Source of the DNA: Halobacteriovorax sp. | GTDB lineage: Bacteria; Bdellovibrionota; Bacteriovoracia; Bacteriovoracales; Bacteriovoracaceae | Direction: 5' to 3' | DNA length: 10,369 nt | NCBI GenBank assembly: GCA_002686115.1 | Contig: NZAF01000108.1 | Span: 1 to 10,369 of the forward strand | In this document: piece after piece, positions 1 to 6,763 of the stretch | How positions within the stretch are numbered: position 1 is the stretch's first letter | How the letters are laid out: every line of letters starts with the position of its first letter | Position numbers and translations under genes: made by a program | The notes under the pieces: model-generated | Told to the model about the DNA's origin: nothing | The model's input: the letters and a program-made list of their open reading frames with translations, nothing else | Database searches by the model: none

Positions 1-347
1 CAAGTAATGTGACTTCAATGCAAAATACCTTTATGAATATGACTAATTTAACAAGCTTAAATATATCTAGTTTTGATACAAGTAATGTGAATAGTATGCG
101 AGATGCCTTCAATAGACTTAGAAATATAGGATCATTAGATTTATCACATTTTAATACGTCTAATGTTACTAATATGAGTGGTATATTTTTTGAGTCTACT
201 GGAATTACATCACTTGATTTGAATAATTGGGATGTCAGTAATGTTTCGTCTAGTTCGAATCCATTCTTTAACGTGACTGGTACTATCTATTGTGATCAGG
301 GGGGAAGTCCTGGTACAGGGTCTATATTTGGAGTAGCTTGTAATTAG
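1..347 (+). CDS. BspA-like leucine-rich repeat (DUF285) protein, 3' end only
   Basis: The reading frame is already open at the left edge (codons run from base 3), so only the C-terminal ~114 residues are present. A start codon inside this piece should not be taken as the real start. The visible part is three consecutive 26-residue units of the form SNVxxM...F...xxLxSLxLxxFDT, plus a fourth broken unit. This is the signature of the DUF285/BspA-like leucine-rich repeat family, which makes surface-exposed or secreted adhesion-type solenoids in many bacteria. After the repeats there is a short glycine/serine-rich tail with two cysteines (TIYCDQGG and GVACN-stop), which could form a disulfide capping the solenoid. 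No sortase motif or membrane anchor is seen at the C-terminus. A hairpin terminator follows within 20 bases. Ligand and exact role cannot be told; export is inferred from the family, because the N-terminus is outside the window. Confidence 0.85.
   Translation, partial: SNVTSMQNTFMNMTNLTSLNISSFDTSNVNSMRDAFNRLRNIGSLDLSHFNTSNVTNMSGIFFESTGITSLDLNNWDVSNVSSSSNPFFNVTGTIYCDQGGSPGTGSIFGVACN
3..236 (+). repeat. Three 78-bp in-frame coding repeats (26 aa each)
   Basis: Units begin at 3, 81 and 159, each opening with codons for Ser-Asn-Val, and a degenerate fourth begins at 237. The unit length is exactly 26 residues each time, while the DNA itself has diverged (AGTAATGTG versus TCTAATGTT at unit starts). 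The repetition is therefore kept at the protein level rather than being a recent DNA duplication. The array almost certainly continues to the left of the window. Confidence 0.85.
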
Positions 348-363
348 AAGTTCGAGATGAACT

Positions 364-421
364 TTTTATGCCAAACCATTGGCGTTAATGAGACTACGTC
401 AATGGGGTGGCATAAAATTTT
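364..421 (+). terminator. Rho-independent terminator of the BspA-like gene
   Basis: A 22-bp stem pairs 364-385 with 396-417 around a 10-base loop, with two A/G mismatches and one G-U pair. It is followed by a short T run (418-421) and AT-rich sequence. It lies 16 bases after the stop codon of the upstream gene and 20 bases before the 3' end of the convergent minus-strand gene. It may serve both, although the T run favours the + direction. Confidence 0.8.
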
Positions 422-440
422 AATTAGTCATTAAGGTCTA

Positions 441-626
441 TTAAGAACCACAACCAACACATTCAACAAAGCTATCTGCTGGTCTAACGCCATTGAGCTT
501 CATTTTTAAGTTGTGAATTTTGTCTCTAACATCCATGTCTTGCATCATATTACCAGTTAGAGTTTCCTCTAAGCTTTTAATTTCTGCTTCAATTTCTTTT
601 TTGATTTCATCCGTAAGTGTTGTCAA
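441..626 (-). CDS. Small helical protein with C-terminal CxxC motif, function unknown
   Basis: A 61-residue protein not matched to any family I know. The start is TTG at 626-624, chosen because GGAG sits five bases upstream (635-632) and no other start nearby has such a site. Residues 1-25 are charged and heptad-like (TDEIKKEIEAEIKSLEETL), predicting a helix or coiled coil. A second charged helix spans about residues 30-46. The last residues read VECVGCGS, a CxxC pair at the extreme C-terminus that could bind metal, form a disulfide or be modified. There is no signal peptide. It stands alone, convergent with the BspA-like gene and divergent from the hydrolase at 799. A plausible promoter lies at 684-657. 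The combination of RBS, promoter and compositional bias makes it likely real, but the function is open. Confidence 0.65.
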   Translation of the reverse strand: MTTLTDEIKKEIEAEIKSLEETLTGNMMQDMDVRDKIHNLKMKLNGVRPADSFVECVGCGS

Positions 627-656
627 TTTTTCTCCATTTGTTGTGTGTGTCCTTTT

Positions 657-684
657 ATTATGAACGAAAAAATAATTATTTCAA
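657..684 (-). promoter_or_regulatory. Putative promoter of the small CxxC protein gene
   Basis: Read on the minus strand, TTGAAA (684-679) and CATAAT (662-657) are separated by 16 bases. The start codon follows about 30 bases downstream, which leaves room for a short leader carrying the GGAG site. The match is good for a sigma-70-type promoter, but the region is AT-rich, so chance matches are possible. Confidence 0.45.
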
Positions 685-798
685 AAGGCAGATACTTACA
701 AAGACTTACCTACGTTTTTTTGATGGGTTATAAACTCGCTACATTTTCTTTAGGCATTTTCGCTAGGAAAACTCACTTGTGAGGGTTATCGTATAGTA

Positions 799-1557
799 AT
801 GGAAGTTCATGAAATAAAAGGATTTATTCAGTCAATGTATCTTGTTGTCTATCATGACAAGATGCTCTTACTCGATAGTGGAACCAGTGCCGATGCTGAA
901 GTAGTTTTTGATTATATTGAAAATAAGTTAAAGAGACCTAAGTCGGACTTAAAAGTAGTTCTTGTCACTCATGTTCATCCTGATCATTCTGGTGGAGCTA
1001 GTGTTTTTAAAAAGAGCGGAATTAAAATTGCCGGTGATTCTGATTCAAATTCTTGGTACAAAGGCTTTAAGGGCTTTATTGTCTATCTTATTGATATCTT
1101 TTTGGCCTATCTTGTCTTTTTAAAAATTAGAAAGGGTAGACCTTTTAAGAATATCTTTTTTAAAAGGCATGTTGATTACGACTTTGATCTTAGTGATGGT
1201 GAAGTCATTCCTGGTTTTGAAGACTGGGAAATTCTTGAAACTCCGGGACACACTCATCGTGACTTAAGTGCCTATCATAAAGAGTCTTCAACGATTTATG
1301 TTGCTGATAATATTATTGGAAAATTTAAATCCATTGTTACTCCATACCCTATAAATTTTCCCGACCTTTATAAAAATTCATTAAAAAGATATACTGATCT
1401 TGGTGTGATGAGGTATTTACTTGCTCATTATAGCTCGCGTGAGATCACGCCTGCAGAGATTGAAAACCTTATAAGAGTCGCACCGAATAAGGAAATATCG
1501 CACCACAATTCCCTTGGAAAGATAGTGAAGGGGCTTGTGAAAAGTTTTTTTAAATGA
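799..1557 (+). CDS. Metallo-beta-lactamase-fold hydrolase
   Basis: A 252-residue metal-dependent hydrolase of the MBL superfamily. The defining HxHxDH motif is present as THVHPDHSGG (H58, H60, D62, H63). The other metal ligands fit H151 in TPGHTHRD, D170 in VADN and H210 in LLAHYSS, so a complete two-metal centre is predicted. Residues about 92-110 form an unusually hydrophobic stretch (FIVYLIDIFLAYLVFLKI) flanked by basic residues, inserted between the first metal motif and H151. It may form a membrane-associating lid or helix. There is no signal peptide, so it probably acts in the cytoplasm or at the inner membrane face. ATG at 799 is the only reasonable start. Its nearest purine-rich site (GAGGG, 781-785) is 13 bases away, so initiation may be weak. 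The stop overlaps the start of the phospholipase gene (ATGA), implying one mRNA and coupled translation. The substrate is unknown; a lipid, lactone or thioester is possible from family range and context. Confidence 0.85.
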   Translation: MEVHEIKGFIQSMYLVVYHDKMLLLDSGTSADAEVVFDYIENKLKRPKSDLKVVLVTHVHPDHSGGASVFKKSGIKIAGDSDSNSWYKGFKGFIVYLIDIFLAYLVFLKIRKGRPFKNIFFKRHVDYDFDLSDGEVIPGFEDWEILETPGHTHRDLSAYHKESSTIYVADNIIGKFKSIVTPYPINFPDLYKNSLKRYTDLGVMRYLLAHYSSREITPAEIENLIRVAPNKEISHHNSLGKIVKGLVKSFFK

Positions 1558-2015
1558 AGAAATTGTCACTGTTTACATTATTTTTCTTAGTTACTATGCA
1601 AAACGCTTTTGCTAATGATCTTCTAAATACCTATTGTAAAGAGTTAGGAGGCGAGGTTAGAAAGACCTATCAATGTCCTAAGAGCCGACTAAAATTAAGT
1701 TTTGGCTTTTGTGTTTTTGAAAATGATCAAGGTATTGAACAATTCTTTGATGGCTGCACTGGTCCAGATGGTGGACACACTGCTCTTTTTTATCCACATT
1801 GTATTAAACACGACCTCTGCTACCACCATGAGCCCATTTCAAATGGGTTAAAACAAAAAGACTGCGATCAAGAGTTTCGTGATGGTCTTCTTCGTTCGTG
1901 TAGGCAAGCAAAGAGCGAAAAGAAGTGTCGCGCATGGGCCAAAACAATGTACCGCGCCGTACGTATGTTTGGAGTTCTCGCTTTTAATTGCGCCAACTAC
2001 GAAGCATCTTATTAA
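1554..2015 (+). CDS. Secreted phospholipase A2-like protein
   Basis: A 153-residue exported protein that begins at the ATGA overlap with the upstream hydrolase. Residues 1-20 form a classical signal peptide (MKK, then a hydrophobic core, ending AFA before N21), leaving a mature protein of about 133 residues. The mature part carries the phospholipase A2 catalytic helix as CIKHDLC (C83, H86, D87, C89). A calcium-loop-like segment precedes it (DGCTGPDGG, 67-74), and a second conserved helix reads CDQEF (C104, D105). His86 as general base with Asp87 as calcium ligand is the standard PLA2 arrangement. Ten cysteines (28, 41, 53, 68, 83, 89, 104, 116, 125, 146) allow five disulfides, fitting an extracytoplasmic enzyme. 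It should cleave the sn-2 acyl chain of glycerophospholipids; periplasm, outside or a prey cell are the possible sites. The spacing matches the small prokaryotic/conodipine-like PLA2 group better than the animal CCxxHDxCY type. Activity is inferred, not shown. Confidence 0.8.
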   Translation: MKKLSLFTLFFLVTMQNAFANDLLNTYCKELGGEVRKTYQCPKSRLKLSFGFCVFENDQGIEQFFDGCTGPDGGHTALFYPHCIKHDLCYHHEPISNGLKQKDCDQEFRDGLLRSCRQAKSEKKCRAWAKTMYRAVRMFGVLAFNCANYEASY

Positions 2016-2055
2016 AATCATTAGTTTCTCTAATACTTAATGACTTAGTGCGGAT

Positions 2056-2084
2056 TTAATTCTGAACTCTTCTCCCCGTATAAT
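2056..2084 (+). promoter_or_regulatory. Putative promoter of the uracil-degradation operon
   Basis: A perfect TATAAT lies at 2079-2084, 65 bases before the mmsA start. The -35 position 17 bases upstream (TTAATT, 2056-2061) is a poor match, which suggests dependence on an activator or on flanking sequence. Transcription would begin near 2091, giving a leader of almost 60 bases. No stronger candidate is seen in the 133-base gap. Confidence 0.5.
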
Positions 2085-2100
2085 TTTTCTTTTTTAAAAA

Positions 2101-2117
2101 ACGTAGTTTATTTACGT
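2101..2117 (+). promoter_or_regulatory. Small dyad in the mmsA leader, possible operator
   Basis: ACGTA (2101-2105) and TACGT (2113-2117) form an inverted repeat with a seven-base spacer, just downstream of the predicted transcription start. It directly follows the palindromic run TTTTTTAAAAAA (2090-2101). The position suits a repressor site, but the arms are only five bases, so chance is a real alternative. Confidence 0.25.
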
Positions 2118-2148
2118 ATGGTTATTATTAAAGACAAATGGAGTTCAT

Positions 2149-3633
2149 ATGTCACAAACAATTATTGATATCCCAAATGAAAGTATTTCATGTCCGCACC
2201 TTGTTGGTGGAGAGTGGAATCAGGGAAGTGGTGAGTCTTTTGAAATTTTCTCACCTTATAATGGAGAGTCTGTAGGGACTTCTCATCACGCTACAACTGA
2301 AGAAGTGAATAAGGCGATCTATGCTGCCAACTTAGCAAGTGAATCTTGGAAGAACACTCCTCTTAAAGAGAGAACGGGAATTATGTTCAAGTTCCGTGAG
2401 ATTCTCTTAAGAGATATTGATAAGATTTCTAATATGGTAAGCCTTGAAAGTGGGAAGACTTTTGGAGAATCAAAGGCCGGAGTCATGAAAGGACTTGAAG
2501 TTTTAGAATATGCTCTATCTCTTCAAAACCTTGATAGCGCAGCAAAAATGGAAGTTTCTCGAGGTGTTCACTGTGAATATAGAAGAGAGCCTCTTGGAGT
2601 TGTTGCTTCAATCACTCCTTTTAACTTTCCTGCAATGGTTCCAATGTGGACTATTCCAATTGCTCTCACTCTTGGAAATTGCTACGTATGGAAGCCATCT
2701 GAAAAGACACCTCTAACTGCAACACTTATTGGTGAAGCGCTTCATGAAGCAGGTCTTCCAAAAGGTGTTATGACGATTCTTAATGGTGGAGTGCAAACAG
2801 TAAATGACATTATCGATCATGAAGATGTGAAGGCCGTGGCCTTTGTTGGTTCGTCAAAAGTTGCAAAGCTTGTCTACACTAGAGCAACTGCTCACGGTAA
2901 AAGAGCACTATGTCTAGGTGGAGCGAAAAATCATATTATTTTACTTCCAGATGCTGATAGTGAAATGGCAGGTGTTGGTATTGCTGACTCATTTACGGGC
3001 TGTGCTGGACAAAGATGTATGGCCGCTTCTGTTTTACTTGCTGTAGGAAGTGTTGACTCTCAAATTGAAGCGATTAAAAAACGCGCTGAAGAGACAACTT
3101 GTGGTGAAAAAATGGGTGCCATCATCACAAAGGAACAAGTTGAATTCTTAAATCAGGCCATTGATGAAGCTGTAAAAGATGGCGCTAAATTAATTCTTGA
3201 TGGTAGAGGAAAGCCAGCTCCTAAAGGTTATGAAGGTGGATATTGGTTAGCTCCGACAATTCTTGATGGAGTGAAGCCTGGTTCAAAAGCTGCTATGACT
3301 GAACTTTTTGGCCCAGTTCTTTCTATCATTAGAGCACAAAATATTTCTGAAGCCCTTGAAATTGAAAATTCAAATGACTATGGAAATGCATGTTCAGTGT
3401 TTACAAATAACGGAGCGATGGCGGAGCTTGTGGCAAAGAATGCAAGTGCAGGTATGGTTGGGATCAACATTGGAGTACCTGTTCCTAGAGAGCCATTTAG
3501 TTTTGGTGGTATTAATGAATCAAAATTTGGTTACGGAGATATAACAGGTTCAAATAGTTTAAACTTCTGGTCAGATATCAAAAAAGTCACAACTAAGTGG
3601 CAGATGCAAAATGATCACAATTGGATGAGTTAG
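2149..3633 (+). CDS. mmsA: CoA-acylating malonate/methylmalonate semialdehyde dehydrogenase
   Basis: A 494-residue aldehyde dehydrogenase of the MMSDH (MmsA/IolA/ALDH6) branch, usual length about 490-500. Members oxidise malonate or methylmalonate semialdehyde with NAD+ and CoA, giving acetyl-CoA or propionyl-CoA plus CO2. The Rossmann part shows TPFNFP (N159, oxyanion), WKPSEKTP (182-188) and FVGSS (232-236). The family hallmark AGQRCMA places the catalytic cysteine at C290. The glutamate used for hydrolysis in ordinary aldehyde dehydrogenases is replaced (LCLGGAKNH, cysteine at 255), as expected for enzymes that pass the acyl group to CoA. The C-terminus has the typical FSFGG motif and the sequence NFWSDIKKVTTKW. 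ATG at 2149 has GGAG five bases upstream. It is the first gene of the operon, nine bases before the URC1-like gene, which points to malonate semialdehyde from uracil as the substrate rather than valine or inositol breakdown. Confidence 0.9.
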   Translation: MSQTIIDIPNESISCPHLVGGEWNQGSGESFEIFSPYNGESVGTSHHATTEEVNKAIYAANLASESWKNTPLKERTGIMFKFREILLRDIDKISNMVSLESGKTFGESKAGVMKGLEVLEYALSLQNLDSAAKMEVSRGVHCEYRREPLGVVASITPFNFPAMVPMWTIPIALTLGNCYVWKPSEKTPLTATLIGEALHEAGLPKGVMTILNGGVQTVNDIIDHEDVKAVAFVGSSKVAKLVYTRATAHGKRALCLGGAKNHIILLPDADSEMAGVGIADSFTGCAGQRCMAASVLLAVGSVDSQIEAIKKRAEETTCGEKMGAIITKEQVEFLNQAIDEAVKDGAKLILDGRGKPAPKGYEGGYWLAPTILDGVKPGSKAAMTELFGPVLSIIRAQNISEALEIENSNDYGNACSVFTNNGAMAELVAKNASAGMVGINIGVPVPREPFSFGGINESKFGYGDITGSNSLNFWSDIKKVTTKWQMQNDHNWMS

Positions 3634-3642
3634 GAAAAAATT

Positions 3643-4908
3643 ATGAGCGAAAAACAAGAATTTAAAAAAGCAAATCACGTGGTTCTTACTTCACATATTA
3701 ACCACGTTTTTGAAAATATACCGGTTGTTAATTGGGGAGAAAAAGATCCTAAAAAAAGAGGCCCTATTATTGCCACTGTTTCTGATGAAGAAACCAGAAA
3801 TGCAATAGGGACTCATAGTGGTTCATATACAGTCTATCGTGCGCTATCAATTGCAAAGGGTGAGTATGATAAAGACCATAGACCGGACTTATTTAATACA
3901 CATGCAACGACAACGATTGGTCCTCACGAGTCTTGGTATGATCCAGAAAAAATTGTTTCACTTGATCCTTGGGGTGGCGAAGTACAGTCTGTTTTTAAAG
4001 ATGAAATTGAAAAAGGCTTAAATGTTAAACCTACAATTGCCGTCACTCAAGCTAGACTTCAATTGCCAGAGATCTATGAGGCCATTGAAAAAGGAAGACT
4101 TAAACCAGATGGTAAAGTCATTACAGAAAATGGTGATATTAATGTTACAAAAGTTGCACTTGAACCGGTTTGGTATCTTCCAGGTATTGCAAAAAGATTA
4201 AATACATCTGAAGGTGAGCTTAGAAAAATACTTTTTAAAGAAACTGGTGGAATGTTTCCTGAGCTTGTCACAAGACCAGATTTAAAAGTTCTTCTGCCAC
4301 CAATTGGTTCAACGACAGCTTATATATTTGGAAACCCAGATGATCTGGCAAATACAAATGTAGAGTTATCTTGTCGTGTTCATGATGAGTGTAATGGTTC
4401 TGATGTATTTGGTTCTGATATTTGTACATGTCGTCCATACTTAACTTATGGAATTGAGCATGCTGCAAAAACTGCACAAAATGGCGGAGTAGGTCTTATT
4501 GTCTATTTTAGAAAAGAAGGTCGTGCTCTAGGTGAAGTGACAAAATTCCTTGTTTACAATGCTAGAAAGAGACAAGAGGGTGGTGACTCTGCAGCAAATT
4601 ATTTTAAACGTACTGAATGTGTTGCTGGTGTTGAAGATGCACGTTTTCAAGAACTCATGCCAGATGTTTTACAATATCTTGGTGTTAAGAAAATTCATAA
4701 CCTTCACTCTATGTCTAATATGAAATATGACGCGATTACAGGTTCAGGGATTGAAGTTGTTAATCGTATTTCTATTCCTCCAGAACTTATTCCTGCAGAT
4801 GCTCAAGTTGAAATTGAAGCTAAAAAAGCAGCCGGATACTTTACTGATGGTGAAGTAAAAGACGAAGGAAGTCTTAAAAATGTACAAGGAAGAAAATTAG
4901 ATGAATAA
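3643..4908 (+). CDS. URC1-type GTP cyclohydrolase II paralogue (uracil degradation)
   Basis: A 421-residue protein with a C-terminal GTP cyclohydrolase II-like domain (about 215-390) behind a long N-terminal extension, far longer than the ~200-residue RibA. The zinc site is intact: C250, C261 and C263 keep the C-x10-C-x-C spacing, in a segment close to RibA's. The active-site stretch reads YFRKEGRALGE (288-298) where RibA has YxRQEGRGIGL. The late LxTNNPxK segment of RibA is replaced by LHSMSNMKYD. These are features of the URC1 group, needed with URC4 for pyrimidine ring degradation in Lachancea kluyveri and clustered with uracil phosphoribosyltransferase in many bacteria. It probably acts on a uracil nucleotide in the cytoplasm; the exact chemistry is not settled as far as I know. 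The ATG lies nine bases after mmsA, and the stop overlaps the URC4-like start by eight bases (ATGAATAA). Automatic annotation would probably call it ribA, which I think is wrong here. Confidence 0.88.
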   Translation: MSEKQEFKKANHVVLTSHINHVFENIPVVNWGEKDPKKRGPIIATVSDEETRNAIGTHSGSYTVYRALSIAKGEYDKDHRPDLFNTHATTTIGPHESWYDPEKIVSLDPWGGEVQSVFKDEIEKGLNVKPTIAVTQARLQLPEIYEAIEKGRLKPDGKVITENGDINVTKVALEPVWYLPGIAKRLNTSEGELRKILFKETGGMFPELVTRPDLKVLLPPIGSTTAYIFGNPDDLANTNVELSCRVHDECNGSDVFGSDICTCRPYLTYGIEHAAKTAQNGGVGLIVYFRKEGRALGEVTKFLVYNARKRQEGGDSAANYFKRTECVAGVEDARFQELMPDVLQYLGVKKIHNLHSMSNMKYDAITGSGIEVVNRISIPPELIPADAQVEIEAKKAAGYFTDGEVKDEGSLKNVQGRKLDE

Positions 4909-6100
4909 AGAGATAGATTTTATTTTTTCACCAGAGGCCATCCGTGAAAGAACGGGTAAGTTGTATGACTTAACAAAAGAGGGGAAAACACATTTTGAAT
5001 TAAATGAGGATAAACTTAAGGAAACGGCTGATTTTGTTTTAGAAGTTATTAAAGATAATTACCCTAGTCTTGAAATCCCTTTTCATTCTAGATGGGGGCA
5101 TTTTAAAGTCGGTGATATCAATAGAGTTGATATATTAGATGATAAAATGAAAGACGCTGATGCAATTGAAAAAGCAAGAACGAAGCTTGATCTTGTTATC
5201 ACTTCTGTTTTACTTGATGCTGGTGCTGGACCGACCTGGAAATTTGTTGAAGACGGTAAAACATTCAACCGCTCAGAAGGTTTAGGGGTTGCAAGCTTTC
5301 ATATGTTTATGAAAGGTGCATTTTCAAATAATACCTCTTTAAAAGCCGATGGTGCGAGCTTAAAGAACATTTCAGCAAAGGATGTTGAGAATCACTTTCA
5401 AGTAAGTGAAGATAATCCTCTTGTTGGTGCAGAGGGGAGAGCAGGGCTTTTAAGATCTCTTGGAGATTGTGTAAGTTCAAATAAAGAAGCTTTTAAAGAT
5501 GCGAGACCTGGAAACATAATTGATTATATGATTCAAAAGCATGGTAAGTCATTTAAGGCCAAAGACTTACTAAAAGCAGTATTAGAATTATTTGGTCCAA
5601 TTTGGCCTTCACGTATTAATCTCTATGATACAAACCTTGGAGATGTTTGGAGACATCCACTCCTTGGTGATATGGATAAAGATGAAAGTCTTGTTCCTTT
5701 TCATAAACTTTCTCAGTGGCTAACGTACTCACTTATTGAGCCCATTATGGAAGCGGGAATTGATGTAAGTGATGCTCATGAAATGACAGGTCTTGCTGAA
5801 TATAGAAATGGTGGACTCTTTGTCGATATGGGAGTGATCTCATTAAAAGACTCTTCACTTTTAGATGTTGCGCATAAGCCTGATAGCGAGGTCATTATTG
5901 AATGGCGTGCACTTACTATCCAACTTCTTGATCGTATTGCTGATCTTGTAAGAGAGAATTTAAATTTCACAGCTAATGACTTTCCTCTTGCAAAAGTACT
6001 TGAAGGAGGAACTTGGTGGGCCGGAAGAAGAGTGGCAAAAGAGAAAAGAGCTGATTCATCACCACCACTTAAATTAGATAGTGATGGGACAGTTTTTTAA
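4901..6100 (+). CDS. URC4/Urg3 family protein (DUF1688), uracil degradation
   Basis: A 399-residue soluble protein of the URC4/Urg3 (DUF1688) family, typical length about 400-440. Recognition rests on the C-terminal region: WRALTIQLLDRIADLVRENL, then LAKVLEGGTWWAGRRVAKEKR and the closing SSPPLKLDSDGTVF, a near-consensus ending for this family. The HMFMKGAFS segment (about 133-141) also fits. No signal peptide or membrane segment is present, so it is cytoplasmic. In Lachancea kluyveri URC4 is essential for growth on uracil as nitrogen source, together with URC1 and the uracil phosphoribosyltransferase URC6; its own reaction is not established. Here it is coupled to the URC1-like gene by an eight-base overlap and followed by upp after 28 bases, the same functional grouping. 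The family call is firm; the catalytic role is only pathway-level. Confidence 0.88.
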   Translation: MNKEIDFIFSPEAIRERTGKLYDLTKEGKTHFELNEDKLKETADFVLEVIKDNYPSLEIPFHSRWGHFKVGDINRVDILDDKMKDADAIEKARTKLDLVITSVLLDAGAGPTWKFVEDGKTFNRSEGLGVASFHMFMKGAFSNNTSLKADGASLKNISAKDVENHFQVSEDNPLVGAEGRAGLLRSLGDCVSSNKEAFKDARPGNIIDYMIQKHGKSFKAKDLLKAVLELFGPIWPSRINLYDTNLGDVWRHPLLGDMDKDESLVPFHKLSQWLTYSLIEPIMEAGIDVSDAHEMTGLAEYRNGGLFVDMGVISLKDSSLLDVAHKPDSEVIIEWRALTIQLLDRIADLVRENLNFTANDFPLAKVLEGGTWWAGRRVAKEKRADSSPPLKLDSDGTVF

Positions 6101-6128
6101 TTAGAATTAAATTTTTGGAGACATATTA

Positions 6129-6755
6129 ATGGAAAACTTTATTGAAGTTAAACACCCAGTTTTAAAACATAAACTTGCAATGCTTAGAAATAAGAATACT
6201 GACTCGATTGGATTTCGCGGACTGATGAATGAAATTGGAAAGTTTTTAGCTTATGAGATCACAAGAGATCTTGAGATGGAAGAATTTGAACTCGAAACAC
6301 CGATGATGAAAACAAAAGGTGTGAGACCTAAGAGCTATCCAATTCTAGTCTCTATTATGAGAGCAGGAAATGGAATGCTTGATGGTGTTCTTGAAACTCT
6401 TCCATATGCTAGTGCAGGTCATATTGGAATTTATCGTGATAAGTTTATTGATAATACTGTTGAGTATTACTTTAAATTGCCTAATGAGCATAAAGGTAAG
6501 GATATCCTTCTTATTGATCCAATGCTTGCCACAGGAGACACAGCTATAGCTGCTATTGATAGATTAAAACAATATAATGTCGGTAAGATAACGATGATGT
6601 CCGTTCTTGCTTCACCAGAAGGTATTAGTCGACTAAATCATTTCCATCCAGATGTAAAAATCGTTTCTCTAAGTCTTGAAGAAGGTCTCAATGAGAAGGG
6701 CTATCTTTTACCAGGCCTTGGAGATGCAGGGGATAGACTATATAATACCAAGTAA
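6129..6755 (+). CDS. upp: Uracil phosphoribosyltransferase
   Basis: A 208-residue enzyme of normal length that makes UMP and pyrophosphate from uracil and PRPP in the cytoplasm. The PRPP loop is IDPMLATGDTA (129-139). The flanking motif SIMRAGNGM (75-83) matches the RAGxGM segment of Upp, and GYLLPGLGDAGDR (191-203) is the conserved uracil-binding end. The ATG has GGAG eight bases upstream (6117-6120). Its place behind the URC1- and URC4-like genes mirrors the yeast URC set, where the enzyme of this reaction (URC6) feeds the degradation route, so it probably serves catabolism as well as salvage. The udk gene follows after eight bases. Confidence 0.95.
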   Translation: MENFIEVKHPVLKHKLAMLRNKNTDSIGFRGLMNEIGKFLAYEITRDLEMEEFELETPMMKTKGVRPKSYPILVSIMRAGNGMLDGVLETLPYASAGHIGIYRDKFIDNTVEYYFKLPNEHKGKDILLIDPMLATGDTAIAAIDRLKQYNVGKITMMSVLASPEGISRLNHFHPDVKIVSLSLEEGLNEKGYLLPGLGDAGDRLYNTK

Positions 6756-6763
6756 GAGGTTTT

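Noticed and set aside
3..236. 78-bp repeats as a CRISPR or tandem DNA repeat element
   Set aside because: The period is three-divisible, the frame is open throughout, and similarity is at the protein level as BspA-type units.
706..734. Promoter before the MBL hydrolase (TATAAA at 729-734)
   Set aside because: The matching -35 (TTACCT) is poor and the region is AT-rich, so it was not listed as a feature.
799..2015. Toxin-immunity pair
   Set aside because: The order and coupling are suggestive, but nothing in the MBL protein indicates an inhibitor role, so it is kept only as a question in the findings.
2020..2034. Terminator after the phospholipase gene
   Set aside because: The stem ATTAG/CTAAT is only five AU-rich pairs and has no T tract.
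4268..4477. Minus-strand coding region inside the URC1-like gene
   Set aside because: It lies fully within a well-supported gene, shows no family motifs and is histidine/leucine-rich as expected of a reversed AT-rich frame.
3643..4908. Riboflavin biosynthesis gene ribA
   Set aside because: The protein is about twice RibA length, the GRGIGL and TNNP motifs are changed, and the neighbours are URC4, upp and udk rather than riboflavin genes.
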